Positions 1 to 10,171 of a stretch of 64,000 bases of DNA are shown here, piece after piece. The notes beneath the pieces were generated by a model. It was not told the origin of the DNA and made no database searches. It was given only the letters and a program-made list of their open reading frames with translations. The stretch covers positions 682,001-746,000 of the forward strand of contig NZ_CP053825.1 in the NCBI RefSeq assembly GCF_013372105.1, written 5' to 3'. Source of the DNA: Campylobacter armoricus (GTDB taxonomy: Bacteria > Campylobacterota > Campylobacteria > Campylobacterales > Campylobacteraceae). Every line of letters begins with the position of its first letter. Position 1 is the stretch's first letter. The position numbers and the translations under genes were made by a program.

Positions 1-405
1 ATTTTTGATTTTATCTAAGCTTGCTTTTGGTAAATCATTTAAAGTTTTAATATTATCATATCTTGGATCAATTTTGCTTACCGGGACAGCTAGTAATTTT
101 TCATCCATACCGCTTTCATCTTCCATTAACAATACTCCTATTAAACGACAAGGAATTACAGCTCCTGCTTGAATAGGATATTCATTTAACACTAAAACAT
201 CAATTGGATCACCATCATCTGCAAGAGTATTTGGTATAAAACCATAGTTTGCTGGATAAAACATAGCTGAATACATTACACGATCAACAACTATAGCTCC
301 GCTTTCTTTATCAAGTTCATATTTGATGTTTGAACCATAAGGAATTTCAATTACTGCATTAAGTTTATTTGGAACTTCTCCAACTTTGATTTTACTAATA
401 TCCAT
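1..405 (-). CDS. ppa: Inorganic pyrophosphatase (C-terminus cut by window edge)
   Basis: Family I soluble inorganic pyrophosphatase, which hydrolyses diphosphate to two phosphates in the cytoplasm and pulls biosynthetic reactions forward. The 135 codons present begin MDISKI and contain the family signature DDGDPIDVLVL, whose aspartates bind the catalytic metals, plus the upstream YPANYGFIP segment. The frame is open to base 1, so the last part of the protein lies outside the window. It starts 11 bases after the adk stop on the same strand and is the third gene of an aspS-adk-ppa unit. Confidence 0.96.
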   Translation of the reverse strand, partial: MDISKIKVGEVPNKLNAVIEIPYGSNIKYELDKESGAIVVDRVMYSAMFYPANYGFIPNTLADDGDPIDVLVLNEYPIQAGAVIPCRLIGVLLMEDESGMDEKLLAVPVSKIDPRYDNIKTLNDLPKASLDKIKN

Positions 406-416
406 TTTTACATCCT

Positions 417-989
417 TTATTTTAATAAATCATCGATTAATTTTTTCATATCAGCAACGATAGCTTCAATACTTCTTTCACCATTGATTATATGGTGGAT
501 ATTTTCTTTAGTATAGAAATTTGTTATTTCTTCTAAAGGTTCTAAATAAACTTTCATTCTATTATTAAAAACTTCTTCATTATCATCAGCACCTCTAGCA
601 CGCCCTAAAACTCTTTCTCTAGCAACTTTTTCGCTAACTTTAACTTCTATAACACCTTTTAAATTTACTTCATTTTGATTTTTTAATACCCTATCAAATT
701 CAAGCATTTGTTCTACACTTCTTGGATAACCATCTATTAATATAGTATTAGTTGGTGCATTTTTTAAAGCGGTTATAATAGTATTAACTACTACTTTTAA
801 AGGAACTAAATTTCCTTTAGAGATAAAACTATCTATAGTCTTTCCTAGCTCACTACCGCTGGCAACTTCAGCTCTTAATAAATCACCTGTAGAATAATGA
901 GTAATATTTGTATCATCTGTAGCAATAATACTCGCATCGGTTGTTTTACCACTACCTGGTGCGCCTATGATTAAAAATAATTGTTTCAT
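417..989 (-). CDS. adk: Adenylate kinase
   Basis: Interconverts ATP plus AMP with two ADP in the cytoplasm. The P-loop GAPGSGKTT is at residues 9-17, and the AMP-site stretch DGYPRS and the LID-side GRARGADDN are visible. At 190 residues it is the short form without the zinc-finger LID insert. The ATG overlaps the end of aspS by four bases and is preceded by a GGGAGA Shine-Dalgarno sequence, so translational coupling to aspS is likely. Confidence 0.97.
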   Translation of the reverse strand: MKQLFLIIGAPGSGKTTDASIIATDDTNITHYSTGDLLRAEVASGSELGKTIDSFISKGNLVPLKVVVNTIITALKNAPTNTILIDGYPRSVEQMLEFDRVLKNQNEVNLKGVIEVKVSEKVARERVLGRARGADDNEEVFNNRMKVYLEPLEEITNFYTKENIHHIINGERSIEAIVADMKKLIDDLLK

Positions 990-2737
990 TTAGTATTCTC
1001 CCTTAATCTTATACCTAATTCTCTCATTTGTTCATTACTTACTTCACTTGGAGCTTGAGTCATAAGACATTGTGCTCTTTGAGTTTTAGGAAAAGCAATA
1101 ACTTCTCTAATACTTGAAGATTTTGTTAAAAGCATGATAAGTCTATCAAGACCTATTGCTATACCACCATGTGGCGGTGCTCCAAAGCTTAATGCATCAA
1201 GCAAGAAGCCAAATTTCTTTCTTTGCTCTTCTTCATCAATATTTAAAAGTTTAAATACTTTTTGTTGAATAGGGCTTTTGTGAATTCTTATACTACCTCC
1301 GCCTAATTCTACACCATTTAATACCACATCATGCGCAATAGAATTAATTTCTTCAAGATCTTGTTCATCAATATTTTTTGGCATAGTAAATGGATGGTGC
1401 ATTGCAGAATAGCTTCCATCATCATTTTGTTCAAACATAGGAAAATCAATAACCCATAAAAATTCTAATTTATCCTCATCAATAATTTTCATTTCATCAG
1501 CTAAGAATAATCTAAATCTACCCATATAATCAAGCACAGTTTTCTTAGCCCCTGCACCAAAAAATACTACATCTCCAACTTCTAATTCACATCTTTGAAT
1601 TAAAGCATTCAAATCCTCTTCACTAAAGAATTTGCAAAGTGGACCCTTAGGACCATCTTCTTTCATTTGTATAAATGCAAGTCCTGCTGCTCCAAATTTG
1701 CGTACAAATTCTTCAAATCTTTGCATTTGGCGTTTTGAGAAAATTGTATCACCTTTTGGAACTCTTAAGGCTTTAATGCGATTTTTCTTTGCATCTTTTG
1801 CGATATTTGCAAAAATTTCGTTATTTGATTTTGCAAAAATATCAATTACATCGATAAATTTCATATCAAATCTTAAATCAGGCTTATCAGAACCATAATT
1901 TTCCATAGCTTCTTTATAACTCATTTGTCTAAAAGGTATGCTAATTTCTTTTCCGCAAGCTTTGAAAATATCTTTAAGTAAATTTTCTGCCATAGCTATG
2001 ATATCTTTTTGCTCACAAAAACTCATTTCTATATCTATTTGAGTAAATTCAGGTTGGCGATCCGCTCTTAAATCTTCATCTCTAAAACATTTTGCAATTT
2101 GAAAATATCTATCAAATCCTGAACACATTAAAAGTTGTTTGAAAAGTTGAGGACTTTGAGGTAGGGCATAAAATTCTCCTTGATGAACACGCGATGGAAC
2201 TAAATAATCTCTAGCACCTTCAGGGGTAGCTTTGGTTAATATAGGAGTTTCAACTTCCAAAAATCCCATTTTTGCTAAAGAATTTCTTGTTGCTATACAA
2301 GCAGTTGATCTTAATGCAAAATTATCATAAAGCTTTTTGTTTCTTAGGTCCAAGAATCTATATTTTAATCTTAATTCTTCATTGACGCTTTCATCTCCTA
2401 TTGCAAAAGGCACTACAGCACTTTCATTTTCAATAGTAAGTTTATTTATAACAACTTCTATTTCTCCGGTTTTTAGTTTTGGATTTGCAAGTCCTTCACC
2501 GCGTGGGCGAATTTTTCCTTGTGCTATTAAAACATATTCATTTCTCACCGATGAAGCTATATTGTGTGCTTCTTGATTATCTGCAGGATCGCATACTAAC
2601 TGTATAAGTCCGCTACGATCTCTAAGATCAATAAAAATTACACCTCCATGATCGCGGTAAGAATTTACCCAACCACATAATGTCACTTCCTCGCCAACAT
2701 TTTGTATGTTAAGCTCTGTATTATAATGAGTTCTCAA
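986..2737 (-). CDS. aspS: Aspartyl-tRNA synthetase (probably non-discriminating Asp/Asn type)
   Basis: Class II aminoacyl-tRNA synthetase of 583 residues. It has an N-terminal OB anticodon-binding domain ([20 protein letters not shown]), the class II core with [23 protein letters not shown], the bacterial GAD insert, and C-terminal motif 3 [10 protein letters not shown]. Many epsilonproteobacteria lack AsnRS and charge tRNA-Asn through a non-discriminating AspRS plus GatCAB; whether that applies here cannot be seen from this gene. The start is TTG at 2737, supported by an AAGGA sequence six bases upstream. It is first in the aspS-adk-ppa unit. Confidence 0.97.
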   Translation of the reverse strand: MRTHYNTELNIQNVGEEVTLCGWVNSYRDHGGVIFIDLRDRSGLIQLVCDPADNQEAHNIASSVRNEYVLIAQGKIRPRGEGLANPKLKTGEIEVVINKLTIENESAVVPFAIGDESVNEELRLKYRFLDLRNKKLYDNFALRSTACIATRNSLAKMGFLEVETPILTKATPEGARDYLVPSRVHQGEFYALPQSPQLFKQLLMCSGFDRYFQIAKCFRDEDLRADRQPEFTQIDIEMSFCEQKDIIAMAENLLKDIFKACGKEISIPFRQMSYKEAMENYGSDKPDLRFDMKFIDVIDIFAKSNNEIFANIAKDAKKNRIKALRVPKGDTIFSKRQMQRFEEFVRKFGAAGLAFIQMKEDGPKGPLCKFFSEEDLNALIQRCELEVGDVVFFGAGAKKTVLDYMGRFRLFLADEMKIIDEDKLEFLWVIDFPMFEQNDDGSYSAMHHPFTMPKNIDEQDLEEINSIAHDVVLNGVELGGGSIRIHKSPIQQKVFKLLNIDEEEQRKKFGFLLDALSFGAPPHGGIAIGLDRLIMLLTKSSSIREVIAFPKTQRAQCLMTQAPSEVSNEQMRELGIRLRENTK

Positions 2738-2772
2738 AATTTTTCCTTAGCTTAATTTTGTTTAATTTCATT

Positions 2773-2778
2773 ATTATA
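2773..2778 (-). promoter_or_regulatory. Probable -10 box for aspS-adk-ppa
   Basis: A perfect TATAAT on the minus strand lies 36 bases before the aspS TTG in the divergent aspS/nadK gap, giving a predicted leader of about 30 nt. Campylobacter sigma70 promoters rely mainly on the -10 element. Confidence 0.5.
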
Positions 2779-2807
2779 GTATTTTATTCTTTTGCTTAGC
2801 TAAGTTT

Positions 2808-2816
2808 TGTTATAAT
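2808..2816 (+). promoter_or_regulatory. Extended -10 promoter of nadK
   Basis: TGTTATAAT matches the TGnTATAAT extended -10. The nadK ATG begins only seven bases after it, so the expected transcription start falls on or next to the start codon. Confidence 0.55.
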
Positions 2817-2822
2817 TTTTTT

Positions 2823-3653
2823 ATGAAAAAATATATAAATAGAGAAAAAATTCAAAAAATTGGTTTATTTTGTAAATTAAATACAAATTTAAGTGAGCAA
2901 ATAGCACTTTTAAAAAAAATTTTTTTACAAAGAAATATAGAACTTATATTTTTAAATTATGAAAAAATTAATATTAAAGATTTACATAATTTAGATTTTT
3001 TAATTTCTTTAGGTGGTGATGGAACTCTTTTATCTTTATGTCGGCAAACTTATCAAGCCAAAAAACCTATTTTGGGAATTAATGCCGGAAATTTAGGTTT
3101 TTTAACAGCACTTTCTTTTGAAGAAGTTCAGGAGTTTTTTGATGATTTTTTTAATGAGCAATACAAAATAGAAAAAGCGAAAATGCTTCAAATAGTGCTT
3201 CATAAAAAAAACAAAGTTATTAAAAAATTTGCATTTAATGATGCTGTTTTTTCTCGTGATAATGCTTTAATGGCAAATGTAAAAGTATTTTTTGAAAATA
3301 AACTTTTTAATGCTTATTATGGTGATGGTTTGATAATTGCTAGCTCAAGCGGATCTACCGCTTACAATATTAGTGCTGGAGGACCTATAGTGCATCCTTG
3401 GAATGAAACTTTTGTTGTAACTCCAGTTTGCTCGCATTCTTTGACTCAAAGACCTATAGTTTTACCCTATGGATTTGAACTTGAGTTGAAAGTTAAACAT
3501 TGCTTATTATATTTAGATGGACAAGAAGTGATTGATCCTAGAGAATATGATAAAATCTTTATAGGACTTAGCAAAAAAGAAATTAGCTTTATACACAAAA
3601 AAGATAGAGATTATTTCCAAATTTTAAAAGAGAAATTAAACTGGGGTAAATAA
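2823..3653 (+). CDS. nadK: NAD kinase
   Basis: Phosphorylates NAD to NADP with ATP or polyphosphate in the cytoplasm. The 276-residue protein carries the catalytic GGDGTLL motif near residue 65, the FNDAVF segment of the NAD site and the glycine-rich [15 protein letters not shown] motif. The ATG is the first in the frame and has no clear Shine-Dalgarno sequence, in keeping with a possible leaderless transcript. Its end overlaps the start of recN, and the gene pair order is as in C. jejuni. Confidence 0.95.
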   Translation: MKKYINREKIQKIGLFCKLNTNLSEQIALLKKIFLQRNIELIFLNYEKINIKDLHNLDFLISLGGDGTLLSLCRQTYQAKKPILGINAGNLGFLTALSFEEVQEFFDDFFNEQYKIEKAKMLQIVLHKKNKVIKKFAFNDAVFSRDNALMANVKVFFENKLFNAYYGDGLIIASSSGSTAYNISAGGPIVHPWNETFVVTPVCSHSLTQRPIVLPYGFELELKVKHCLLYLDGQEVIDPREYDKIFIGLSKKEISFIHKKDRDYFQILKEKLNWGK

Positions 3654-5167
3654 TGATAGAAAGTATTTTAATAAAAGAAAATTTGGGTTTTAAACAAGCA
3701 AAACTAGACTTAGAAGCTGGACTTACTGTTTTTACTGGGCTTAGTGGTACTGGAAAATCAGTGCTTTTTAAAGCTATTTTAGCAACTTTTGCTTTAAGTG
3801 AGAGTGAAGCTAAAATGGTTGAAGTTTTGTTAAATGATGAGCTTGAACTAGATGAATTTGGTATTGAAAATGAAGAATTAAATGTATTTAAACTTTTAAA
3901 AGATAAAAGCACGCGTTATTTTATCAACAACCAGCTTATTTCAAAAAAGAATTTAGCTTTACTTTCTAAGAAATTTGTAAAATATCTTTCAGCTAAAGAA
4001 AACAATGAATTTTCAAATGAAAGATTTTTAAATTTGCTTGATTTTATGCAAGTAAAGGAAGATAAGAAATTTCAAGATTTTCTTAATGAATATAAAAACA
4101 CCTATAAAGAATACACAGAAAATAAGACTAGATTGGAAAAAATTCAAGAAGAAGAGAAGAAGGTGGAAGAATTAAAAGAATTTACTAGTTTTGAAATACA
4201 AAAAATCCAAAGTATCAATCCTAAAATAGGAGAATTTGAAGAATTAATGAGTTTTAAAAAAAGGCTTTCTAAAAAAGATAAAATTGATGCAGCTTGGAAT
4301 AGGGCAAGCAGAATTTTTGAACTAGAATCAGCTGTAATTGAAGCTTTGCAAATTAGCGATGTTGATAGTTCATTTTTTTCAGAGTGTTTAAATGAACTAA
4401 GGGCAGTGTGGGAAAATCAAAGCTTTGATGATTTTGATTTTGATATAGAAGAAGTACTTGATAGGATAGAAAAACTTTCTTCTTTGATTTCAAAATATGG
4501 AAGTATAGAAGAAGCCTTAGAAGCCTTAGAAAAGAAAAAATCAGAACTAGCTCATTATGAAAATTTAAGTTTTGAAAAAAAGGAATTAGAAGAAAAAGTG
4601 CAAAGTGCCAAAATACTTTTAGATGAAAAAAGTCAAAAATTAAGCATTTTGCGTAAAAAAAGATTAAAAGAGCTTGAAAATTTACTCAATTTTTATCTTA
4701 AAAAACTTTATATGAAAGATGTAAAATTAGAACTTAAAGAATGCGCTTTAAGTATTTTAGGCAAAGATGAAATAAGTTTAAATATTAATGAGGCAAATTT
4801 AAAGAATTTAAGCTCAGGTGAAATAAATCGTCTTAGACTTTCTTTTATAGCAACTGAATGCAATGTAACTAATAAAGCTAATGGGATAATATTTTTAGAT
4901 GAGATTGATGCAAATTTAAGTGGAAAAGAAGCTATGAGTATAGCTGAAGTTTTAAAAGAGCTTGCTAAATTTTATCAAATATTTGCTATTTCGCATTTAC
5001 CACAGCTTTCATCAAAAGCTAACAATCATTTTTTAGTAGAAAAGATAGACAATGAAAGTAGGGTGAGAAAAATAGAAAACGAAGAAAGAGTAAGAGAATT
5101 AGCAAGAATGGTGAGCGGAGAAAATATCACTCAAGAGGCTTTGGAATTTACTAGAACTTTACTTTAG
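3653..5167 (+). CDS. recN: DNA repair protein RecN
   Basis: SMC-like ATPase of double-strand-break repair, 504 residues and shorter than the roughly 550 of E. coli RecN. The N-terminal Walker A is GLSGTGKS (residues 31-38). A charged coiled-coil region spans about residues 135-190 and 255-340. The ABC signature region [12 protein letters not shown] and the Walker [12 protein letters not shown] lie in the C-terminal half. The ATG overlaps the last base of the nadK stop codon. Confidence 0.93.
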   Translation: MIESILIKENLGFKQAKLDLEAGLTVFTGLSGTGKSVLFKAILATFALSESEAKMVEVLLNDELELDEFGIENEELNVFKLLKDKSTRYFINNQLISKKNLALLSKKFVKYLSAKENNEFSNERFLNLLDFMQVKEDKKFQDFLNEYKNTYKEYTENKTRLEKIQEEEKKVEELKEFTSFEIQKIQSINPKIGEFEELMSFKKRLSKKDKIDAAWNRASRIFELESAVIEALQISDVDSSFFSECLNELRAVWENQSFDDFDFDIEEVLDRIEKLSSLISKYGSIEEALEALEKKKSELAHYENLSFEKKELEEKVQSAKILLDEKSQKLSILRKKRLKELENLLNFYLKKLYMKDVKLELKECALSILGKDEISLNINEANLKNLSSGEINRLRLSFIATECNVTNKANGIIFLDEIDANLSGKEAMSIAEVLKELAKFYQIFAISHLPQLSSKANNHFLVEKIDNESRVRKIENEERVRELARMVSGENITQEALEFTRTLL

Positions 5168-5189
5168 AAACAAAAAGTAAATTTGTATA

Positions 5190-5198
5190 TGATATAAT
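5190..5198 (+). promoter_or_regulatory. Extended -10 promoter of cbrR
   Basis: TGATATAAT fits TGnTATAAT in the 61-base gap after recN, 30 bases before the chosen start, so the response regulator probably has its own promoter that may also serve tatD and the genes beyond. Confidence 0.5.
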
Positions 5199-5228
5199 AA
5201 TAATTTTAAATTGCAAAGAGAGATGATT

Positions 5229-6473
5229 ATGGAAGAAAAAATTTTAATTATTGATGATAATAAAATGCTTACAAAACTTTTAGCCAAAAAAGTAGAAAAT
5301 ACATTGGGATTAAAAGTTGATGTTGCTTTTGATATGAATAGTGCTAAAGAATTAGTAAAAAATGATTATTTTATGACTTTTGTGGATCTTTGTTTGCCAG
5401 ATGCACCTAATGGTGAAGTTGTAGATGTGGTTTTAGAAAAAAATATTCCAGCTATAGTTTTAACAGGAAGTAGTGATGGGCAAACTCGTAAAAAATTTAT
5501 GGAAAAAGATATAATAGGCTATATACAAAAAGATAGTGAAAGTTGTATTGATGAAATGATAAATTCAATCAGAATGCTTCAAAAAAACAATAAAACTAAA
5601 ATTGTTTTGGCTATTGCTAATGTAACTTTGCGTGCAGAAATGAAAAAAAATTTAAATAATCAACTTTTTAATGTTTTAGCAGCAGCACACGGGGAAGAAG
5701 CTTTGAATTATCTTGGTGATAATCCTGATACAAGATTAATTATTTGTGATGCAACTATGCCTGTTATTAGCGGAGAAGATTTACTTGCTGAGGTTCGTAG
5801 TAAATATTCTAAAATCGAACTTGGTGTGATTATGGTTGGAGATAAAGATGATGCTTTGGAAGCTAGAGCATTTAGAAAAGGAGTAAATGATTATGTTATT
5901 AGGCCTTTTCAAAAAGAATCATTAAATTGTAGAGTAAATAATTGCCTAGATTATATGCAAAAATGTGTTTTATTGAATGAATATAGTTTAGATAAAGATC
6001 TTTTAACAGGACTTGATGATTATTCTGTTTTTGAAAAGAAATTTTTAGATTATTTAGAAGATATACAAGAAAATGAAGAAATGGCTTTGGCATTAATTGA
6101 TATAGATAATCTTGCAACGATAAATTATGAAATAAGTTATGATTGTGGTGATGGTGTAATTAAACATACAGCAAAAAAAATCAAAGATCAAATTCGAGGT
6201 ATGGATTTGGCAACTAAAATTGAAGATGGAAAATTTTATGTTGTATTGAAAAATACTAGCAATAAAGAGGCCTTGAAAGTATTTTCAAATATTAGAGTAA
6301 ATATAGCCAAAGAAAGCGTATTGGTTGTATTAGATGAGATTGATTATAGTGTTTCTATCGGTGTTGTTTTTGGAAACAAAGGAGATCAAATTCAGGATTT
6401 ATTAAATAAAGCTCAAAAAGCTTTAGATTTAGCAAAAGCTAATGGAAGAAACAGGGTTGAGGTATGTTTTTAG
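5229..6473 (+). CDS. cbrR: Response regulator with two REC domains and a degenerate GGDEF domain (CbrR)
   Basis: Two receiver domains in tandem are followed by a GGDEF-type domain, the architecture of the Campylobacter bile-resistance regulator CbrR. REC1 begins ILIIDDNKM with its phospho-acceptor region FVDLCLP; REC2 has IICDATMPVISG. In the GGDEF domain the signature position reads EDGKF (6222-6236) instead of GGDEF, and no RxxD I-site is evident, so cyclic-di-GMP synthesis looks unlikely. I chose ATG 5229 because AAAGAGAG lies six bases upstream; the frame could begin at TTG 5211. It overlaps tatD by ten bases, as the neighbouring genes do in C. jejuni. Confidence 0.88.
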   Translation: MEEKILIIDDNKMLTKLLAKKVENTLGLKVDVAFDMNSAKELVKNDYFMTFVDLCLPDAPNGEVVDVVLEKNIPAIVLTGSSDGQTRKKFMEKDIIGYIQKDSESCIDEMINSIRMLQKNNKTKIVLAIANVTLRAEMKKNLNNQLFNVLAAAHGEEALNYLGDNPDTRLIICDATMPVISGEDLLAEVRSKYSKIELGVIMVGDKDDALEARAFRKGVNDYVIRPFQKESLNCRVNNCLDYMQKCVLLNEYSLDKDLLTGLDDYSVFEKKFLDYLEDIQENEEMALALIDIDNLATINYEISYDCGDGVIKHTAKKIKDQIRGMDLATKIEDGKFYVVLKNTSNKEALKVFSNIRVNIAKESVLVVLDEIDYSVSIGVVFGNKGDQIQDLLNKAQKALDLAKANGRNRVEVCF

Positions 6474-7261
6474 ATTGTGATTTTAAAGAAAAAATCATAG
6501 ATACGCATTGTCATTTAGATAGTCAAGCTTATTTTGGGTATTTAGATGAAATGCTAATGCATGCTTTTGCAAGTGGAATTGATAAAATAATTATACCAGG
6601 TGCAGATATTAAGGATTTGCCAAGATCTAGAGAAATAGCACATAGTTATGAAAATGTATATTTTTCATGCGGAGTGCATCCTTATGATATAGATGATTTT
6701 GACTTGGATATTTTAAAAGAATTTATAGATGATAAAAAATGTGTTGCAGTAGGTGAATGCGGACTTGATTATTATCGTTTAAAAAATAATGATTCGCATA
6801 TAAAAACTAAACAAAAAGAGATTTTTATAACACAAATTGAACTTGCTATAGCATATAAAAAACCTTTAATAGTTCATGTTCGTGATGCTAATGAAGATAG
6901 TTTTAATATTTTAAAATCTTATGCAAAGTATTTACAAGGTGGAGTTTTACATTGCTTTAATGCAAGTGAGCTTTTATTGCAATTAGCTAATGATGGTTTT
7001 TATTTTGGAATTGGTGGTGTTTTAACTTTTAAAAATGCTAAAAATTTAATAGAGATTTTACCTAAAATTCCAAAAGATAAAATTGTGCTAGAAACTGATG
7101 GACCTTATTTAACTCCAGAACCATATAGAGGTAAAACAAATGATCCTATTTTAACGCATTTTGTAGCGCAAAAAATAGCTCAAGTGTTACAGCTTGATAA
7201 ACAAGAAGTAATAAAACTTACTAATTTTAATGCTAAAAGATTGTTCTTTCAAGGTTTATAA
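6464..7261 (+). CDS. tatD: TatD family metal-dependent deoxyribonuclease
   Basis: Metal-dependent hydrolase of the TatD family, associated with DNA repair and 3'-5' exonuclease activity in the cytoplasm. The 265-residue TIM barrel shows the metal ligands in DTHCHLD near the N-terminus, the VGECGLDYYR glutamate, VHVRDA, LHCFNAS and the closing ETDGPYLTPEPYRGK. It overlaps the upstream regulator by ten bases and its TAA shares a base with the following ATG. It has no functional link to the Tat export system despite its name. Confidence 0.94.
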   Translation: MFLDCDFKEKIIDTHCHLDSQAYFGYLDEMLMHAFASGIDKIIIPGADIKDLPRSREIAHSYENVYFSCGVHPYDIDDFDLDILKEFIDDKKCVAVGECGLDYYRLKNNDSHIKTKQKEIFITQIELAIAYKKPLIVHVRDANEDSFNILKSYAKYLQGGVLHCFNASELLLQLANDGFYFGIGGVLTFKNAKNLIEILPKIPKDKIVLETDGPYLTPEPYRGKTNDPILTHFVAQKIAQVLQLDKQEVIKLTNFNAKRLFFQGL

Positions 7262-8409
7262 TGAAAAGAAAATTATTTTTATTTTTTTTATTGTTGTGTT
7301 TGAATGCTGATGCAATGCAATTTACACCAGAGCATTACACACAACAAGCTCAAATTTTAAGAAATTTAGATATTGAAGCAAATTATTTAAGTGATATGAT
7401 TTTTTTAGAATTTAAAGAATCATCTATTAATATACATTCTAAAACCCTAGTGGATACTATGAGAGAATTTTATAAGATAACTCCAATTATCCGTAAAATT
7501 TTAGAAAAAGAAAATATTCCTCAAGAATTTTTATATTTAGCTATTGTAGAATCTGGTTTAAAAACTCATAGTATATCAAGAACAAAAGCAGTTGGTGTAT
7601 GGCAATTTATGAAGCCTACAGCACAAACATTAGGCTTACGCGTTGATCCTTATGTAGATGAAAGAAAAGATTTGGTTAAATCAACCTATGCGGCTATTGC
7701 TTATTTAAAACAGCTAAAAGAACAATTTGGAAAATGGTATTTGGCTATTTTAGCTTATAATTGTGGTGATGGAAAATTGCGTCAAGCAATCAAAAAAGCA
7801 CAAAGTGATGATTTGAAAGTTTTACTTGATCCTGATAAAAAATATCTTCCATTGGAAACTAGAATTTTTATTAGAAAAATTCTAACTATGGCTTTTTTAG
7901 CAAATAATAATGATTTTTTGATCTCTCAAGATAGTGCTTTGTTAAATTATGCATTATCTAGTGAAGTTAAAAAAATATCTATTCCGCCGAGTGTTTCTTT
8001 AAGAGAGCTTGCTAAAGTGTCTAAAATGTCATATAGTGAATTTAAACGCTATAATCCACATTTTAATTATGATTTTACTCCACCTGATAAAAAAGATTAT
8101 TATATGTACATTCCTTTAAGTAAAAGTGCTGTGGTTGAAAGAGCTTTGCAAAATGTAAAATTAGCAAAAGTTGATACTACCATACCTTATACAAAAATTT
8201 ATATAGTAAAAGAAGGTGATAGTTTATATACTATTGCTAAAAAACATAAAATTAGTGTTGAGAGTATTAAAGAATATAATAAAATCAAAGGAAATCTGAT
8301 TAATATTAATCAAAAACTTGTGTTAAAAATTAAGGAGAATAATAATGCAAAAGTTAAAACAACTCAAAAAATATCAAAAAACTCTCATACAAAAGTCGTT
8401 AGTCGTTAG
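7261..8409 (+). CDS. mltD: Membrane-bound lytic transglycosylase MltD-like, with LysM
   Basis: Periplasmic peptidoglycan-cleaving enzyme. An N-terminal signal peptide (KRKLFLFFLLLCLNADA) precedes a goose-lysozyme-like SLT domain at about residues 85-220, with the catalytic glutamate in AIVESGLK and the conserved GVWQFMKPTA and LAILAYNCG. A C-terminal LysM domain (IYIVKEGDSLYTIAKKHKIS) binds glycan strands, and a weaker LysM-like stretch precedes it. The 3' end overlaps rlpA by 65 bases in another frame, which is real because rlpA has a strong ribosome site there. Confidence 0.9.
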   Translation: MKRKLFLFFLLLCLNADAMQFTPEHYTQQAQILRNLDIEANYLSDMIFLEFKESSINIHSKTLVDTMREFYKITPIIRKILEKENIPQEFLYLAIVESGLKTHSISRTKAVGVWQFMKPTAQTLGLRVDPYVDERKDLVKSTYAAIAYLKQLKEQFGKWYLAILAYNCGDGKLRQAIKKAQSDDLKVLLDPDKKYLPLETRIFIRKILTMAFLANNNDFLISQDSALLNYALSSEVKKISIPPSVSLRELAKVSKMSYSEFKRYNPHFNYDFTPPDKKDYYMYIPLSKSAVVERALQNVKLAKVDTTIPYTKIYIVKEGDSLYTIAKKHKISVESIKEYNKIKGNLININQKLVLKIKENNNAKVKTTQKISKNSHTKVVSR

Positions 8410-9184
8410 TTGTGTAGGGGTTTTATTTAGTGCTTGTAGTATAGTACCTATTAGCACGCCTACTGTATATTATCCAGAACGAGATTTTAAAAGCGTTAAG
8501 CACAATAATACTAGCTTAAAAGGCACAATGAAACCTTATACTATTAATGGAAAGACTTATTATCCAACTGTGGTTGAGGTTGGTGAAACTGCAGATGGTA
8601 TAGCTAGTTGGTATGGGCCAGGTTTTCATGGTAAAAAAACTTCTAATGGTGAAACTTATGATCAGCACGCTTATACAGCAGCTCATAAGACTTTACCAAT
8701 GAATACTATAGTGAAGGTAACAAATTTAAAAAATCATCGTCAAACTACTGTGAGAATAAACGATAGAGGACCATTTGTGGCAGGAAGAATTATTGATCTA
8801 TCTAATATGGCTGCAAGAGATATTGATATGATACATTCTGGAACAGCACCTGTAAGACTTGAAGTAATAGGTTTTGGAACAAGTGCAAATTCAGGTTCAG
8901 TGCATACAAATTCTAATTTAGGAAGTAGTGGAGCTATAGTTGATAGTGGGCATATTTTCCAAGGTGGTTCTTTTATGGTTCAAATTGGTGCATTTAGAAA
9001 TAAAAGTGGTGCAGAATTAATAGCAAATAGATATAAAAATTATAATTCATATACCTCAACTATACAAACAAGCGCTAAAGATGGTTTGCATAGAGTATTC
9101 TTAAAAGGCTTTAGAAGTGAGCAAGAGGCAAGAGACTTTGTTGATAGTGGATCTTTCCCAGGTGCATTTATAGTAAGAGAGTAA
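8345..9184 (+). CDS. rlpA: Septal ring lytic transglycosylase RlpA family lipoprotein
   Basis: Lipoprotein with a signal sequence ending in the lipobox LFSAC, a double-psi beta-barrel domain (GIASWYGPGFHGKKTSNGE through VRINDRGPF) and a C-terminal SPOR domain (FMVQIGAF). The DPBB motif of active RlpA enzymes cleaves naked glycan strands, and SPOR targets denuded septal peptidoglycan. The ATG at 8345 follows AAGGAG by eight bases, which decides the start despite the 65-base overlap with mltD. With mltD it forms a peptidoglycan-remodelling pair. Confidence 0.9.
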   Translation: MQKLKQLKKYQKTLIQKSLVVSCVGVLFSACSIVPISTPTVYYPERDFKSVKHNNTSLKGTMKPYTINGKTYYPTVVEVGETADGIASWYGPGFHGKKTSNGETYDQHAYTAAHKTLPMNTIVKVTNLKNHRQTTVRINDRGPFVAGRIIDLSNMAARDIDMIHSGTAPVRLEVIGFGTSANSGSVHTNSNLGSSGAIVDSGHIFQGGSFMVQIGAFRNKSGAELIANRYKNYNSYTSTIQTSAKDGLHRVFLKGFRSEQEARDFVDSGSFPGAFIVRE

Positions 9185-9188
9185 AATT

Positions 9189-9677
9189 ATGATAGAACTT
9201 ATTTTTTTAGATGTAGATGGCTGTTTGACAGATGGTAAAATTATCTATACTCAAAATTATGGAGAAATTAAAGAATTTAATGTAAAGGATGGTGCGGCTA
9301 TTGAGGCTTGGCAGAAGCTTGGTAAAAAAGTTGCTATTATAACAGGTAGAACAAGTGAATGTGTGTATTTTAGAGCTAGAGATTTAAAGATTGACCTAGT
9401 ATATCAAGGAATTAGTGATAAACTTGCTTGTGCTAAAGAAATTTTAGAGAAGTTAAACTTAGATTTTTCTCAATGTGCGGCTATTGGGGATTATTATAAT
9501 GATATGAGTTTGCTTGAAGCAGTTGGATATAGCTTTAAGCCAAAAGATGCACATAAGGCTTTAAAAACTGATAAAGTTTTAAATAGAAAAGGTGGCAGTG
9601 GAGCGGTGAGTGAAATGATAGAGATTTTAATAGAGTATAATAATATGCAGGCTCAATGGGATAAACTTTGGCGATAA
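9189..9677 (+). CDS. kdsC: 3-deoxy-D-manno-octulosonate 8-phosphate phosphatase
   Basis: HAD-superfamily phosphatase releasing Kdo from Kdo-8-phosphate for lipid A-core synthesis. The 162-residue cap-less protein has the nucleophile motif FLDVDGCLTDG, the IITGRTS motif II, and the GDYYNDMSLL motif IV, typical of tetrameric KdsC. It leads directly into the lptC-lptA pair, so Kdo supply and LPS transport genes are linked in this operon. The final ten bases overlap lptC. Confidence 0.94.
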   Translation: MIELIFLDVDGCLTDGKIIYTQNYGEIKEFNVKDGAAIEAWQKLGKKVAIITGRTSECVYFRARDLKIDLVYQGISDKLACAKEILEKLNLDFSQCAAIGDYYNDMSLLEAVGYSFKPKDAHKALKTDKVLNRKGGSGAVSEMIEILIEYNNMQAQWDKLWR

Positions 9678-10171
9678 AAATTTTTGCTACATTAATGAGC
9701 TTATTTGTTTTTGTGATGGTTATTTTAAGTACTCAAGATCCTTATCTTTTTACTATAAAGCCACAAAAAATTGATATGGCTAATATGCAAGCATTTGATA
9801 TATTTGATTATGAGCTTAATACTACTACCACAAAAGCAAGTTATCAAGCAAGTCGTTGGGTAAAATACCAAGATAAAGATATTTTTGATAATTTGAAAAT
9901 ACAAGCAATTGATTATAATTTAAGTTCAAATCTACTCATTAAAGACGAAGAGCAATCTATTTTAGAAGGCAATGTTACTTATGTTGATAAAAACCAAACA
10001 AAAATTTCAACTCAAAAGGCTATTTATGACACACAAAAAAGAATTTTATTCTCCAAAGAACAATTTAAAGCTTATGTTGGGTTGAATGAAATTATTGGCG
10101 ATAATTTTATTTATGATATTAATCAAAAACAATTGAAAATACAAGGAATAAAAGCATGGTTTTTAGAATAA
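9668..10171 (+). CDS. lptC: LPS export protein LptC-like
   Basis: A 167-residue protein with one N-terminal membrane anchor (about residues 4-22) and a periplasmic beta-jellyroll-like region, matching LptC, which passes LPS from LptBFG to LptA. The call rests on size, topology and position between kdsC and lptA, since LptC sequences are poorly conserved. The proposed start is TTG 9668, overlapping kdsC, with only a weak GGGAT ribosome site. The gene ends overlapping lptA by 16 bases. Confidence 0.78.
   Translation: MAIKIFATLMSLFVFVMVILSTQDPYLFTIKPQKIDMANMQAFDIFDYELNTTTTKASYQASRWVKYQDKDIFDNLKIQAIDYNLSSNLLIKDEEQSILEGNVTYVDKNQTKISTQKAIYDTQKRILFSKEQFKAYVGLNEIIGDNFIYDINQKQLKIQGIKAWFLE

Noticed and set aside
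1632-2576. Plus-strand frames opposite aspS
   Set aside because: Antisense shadows of a well-conserved synthetase gene; no ribosome site or domain.
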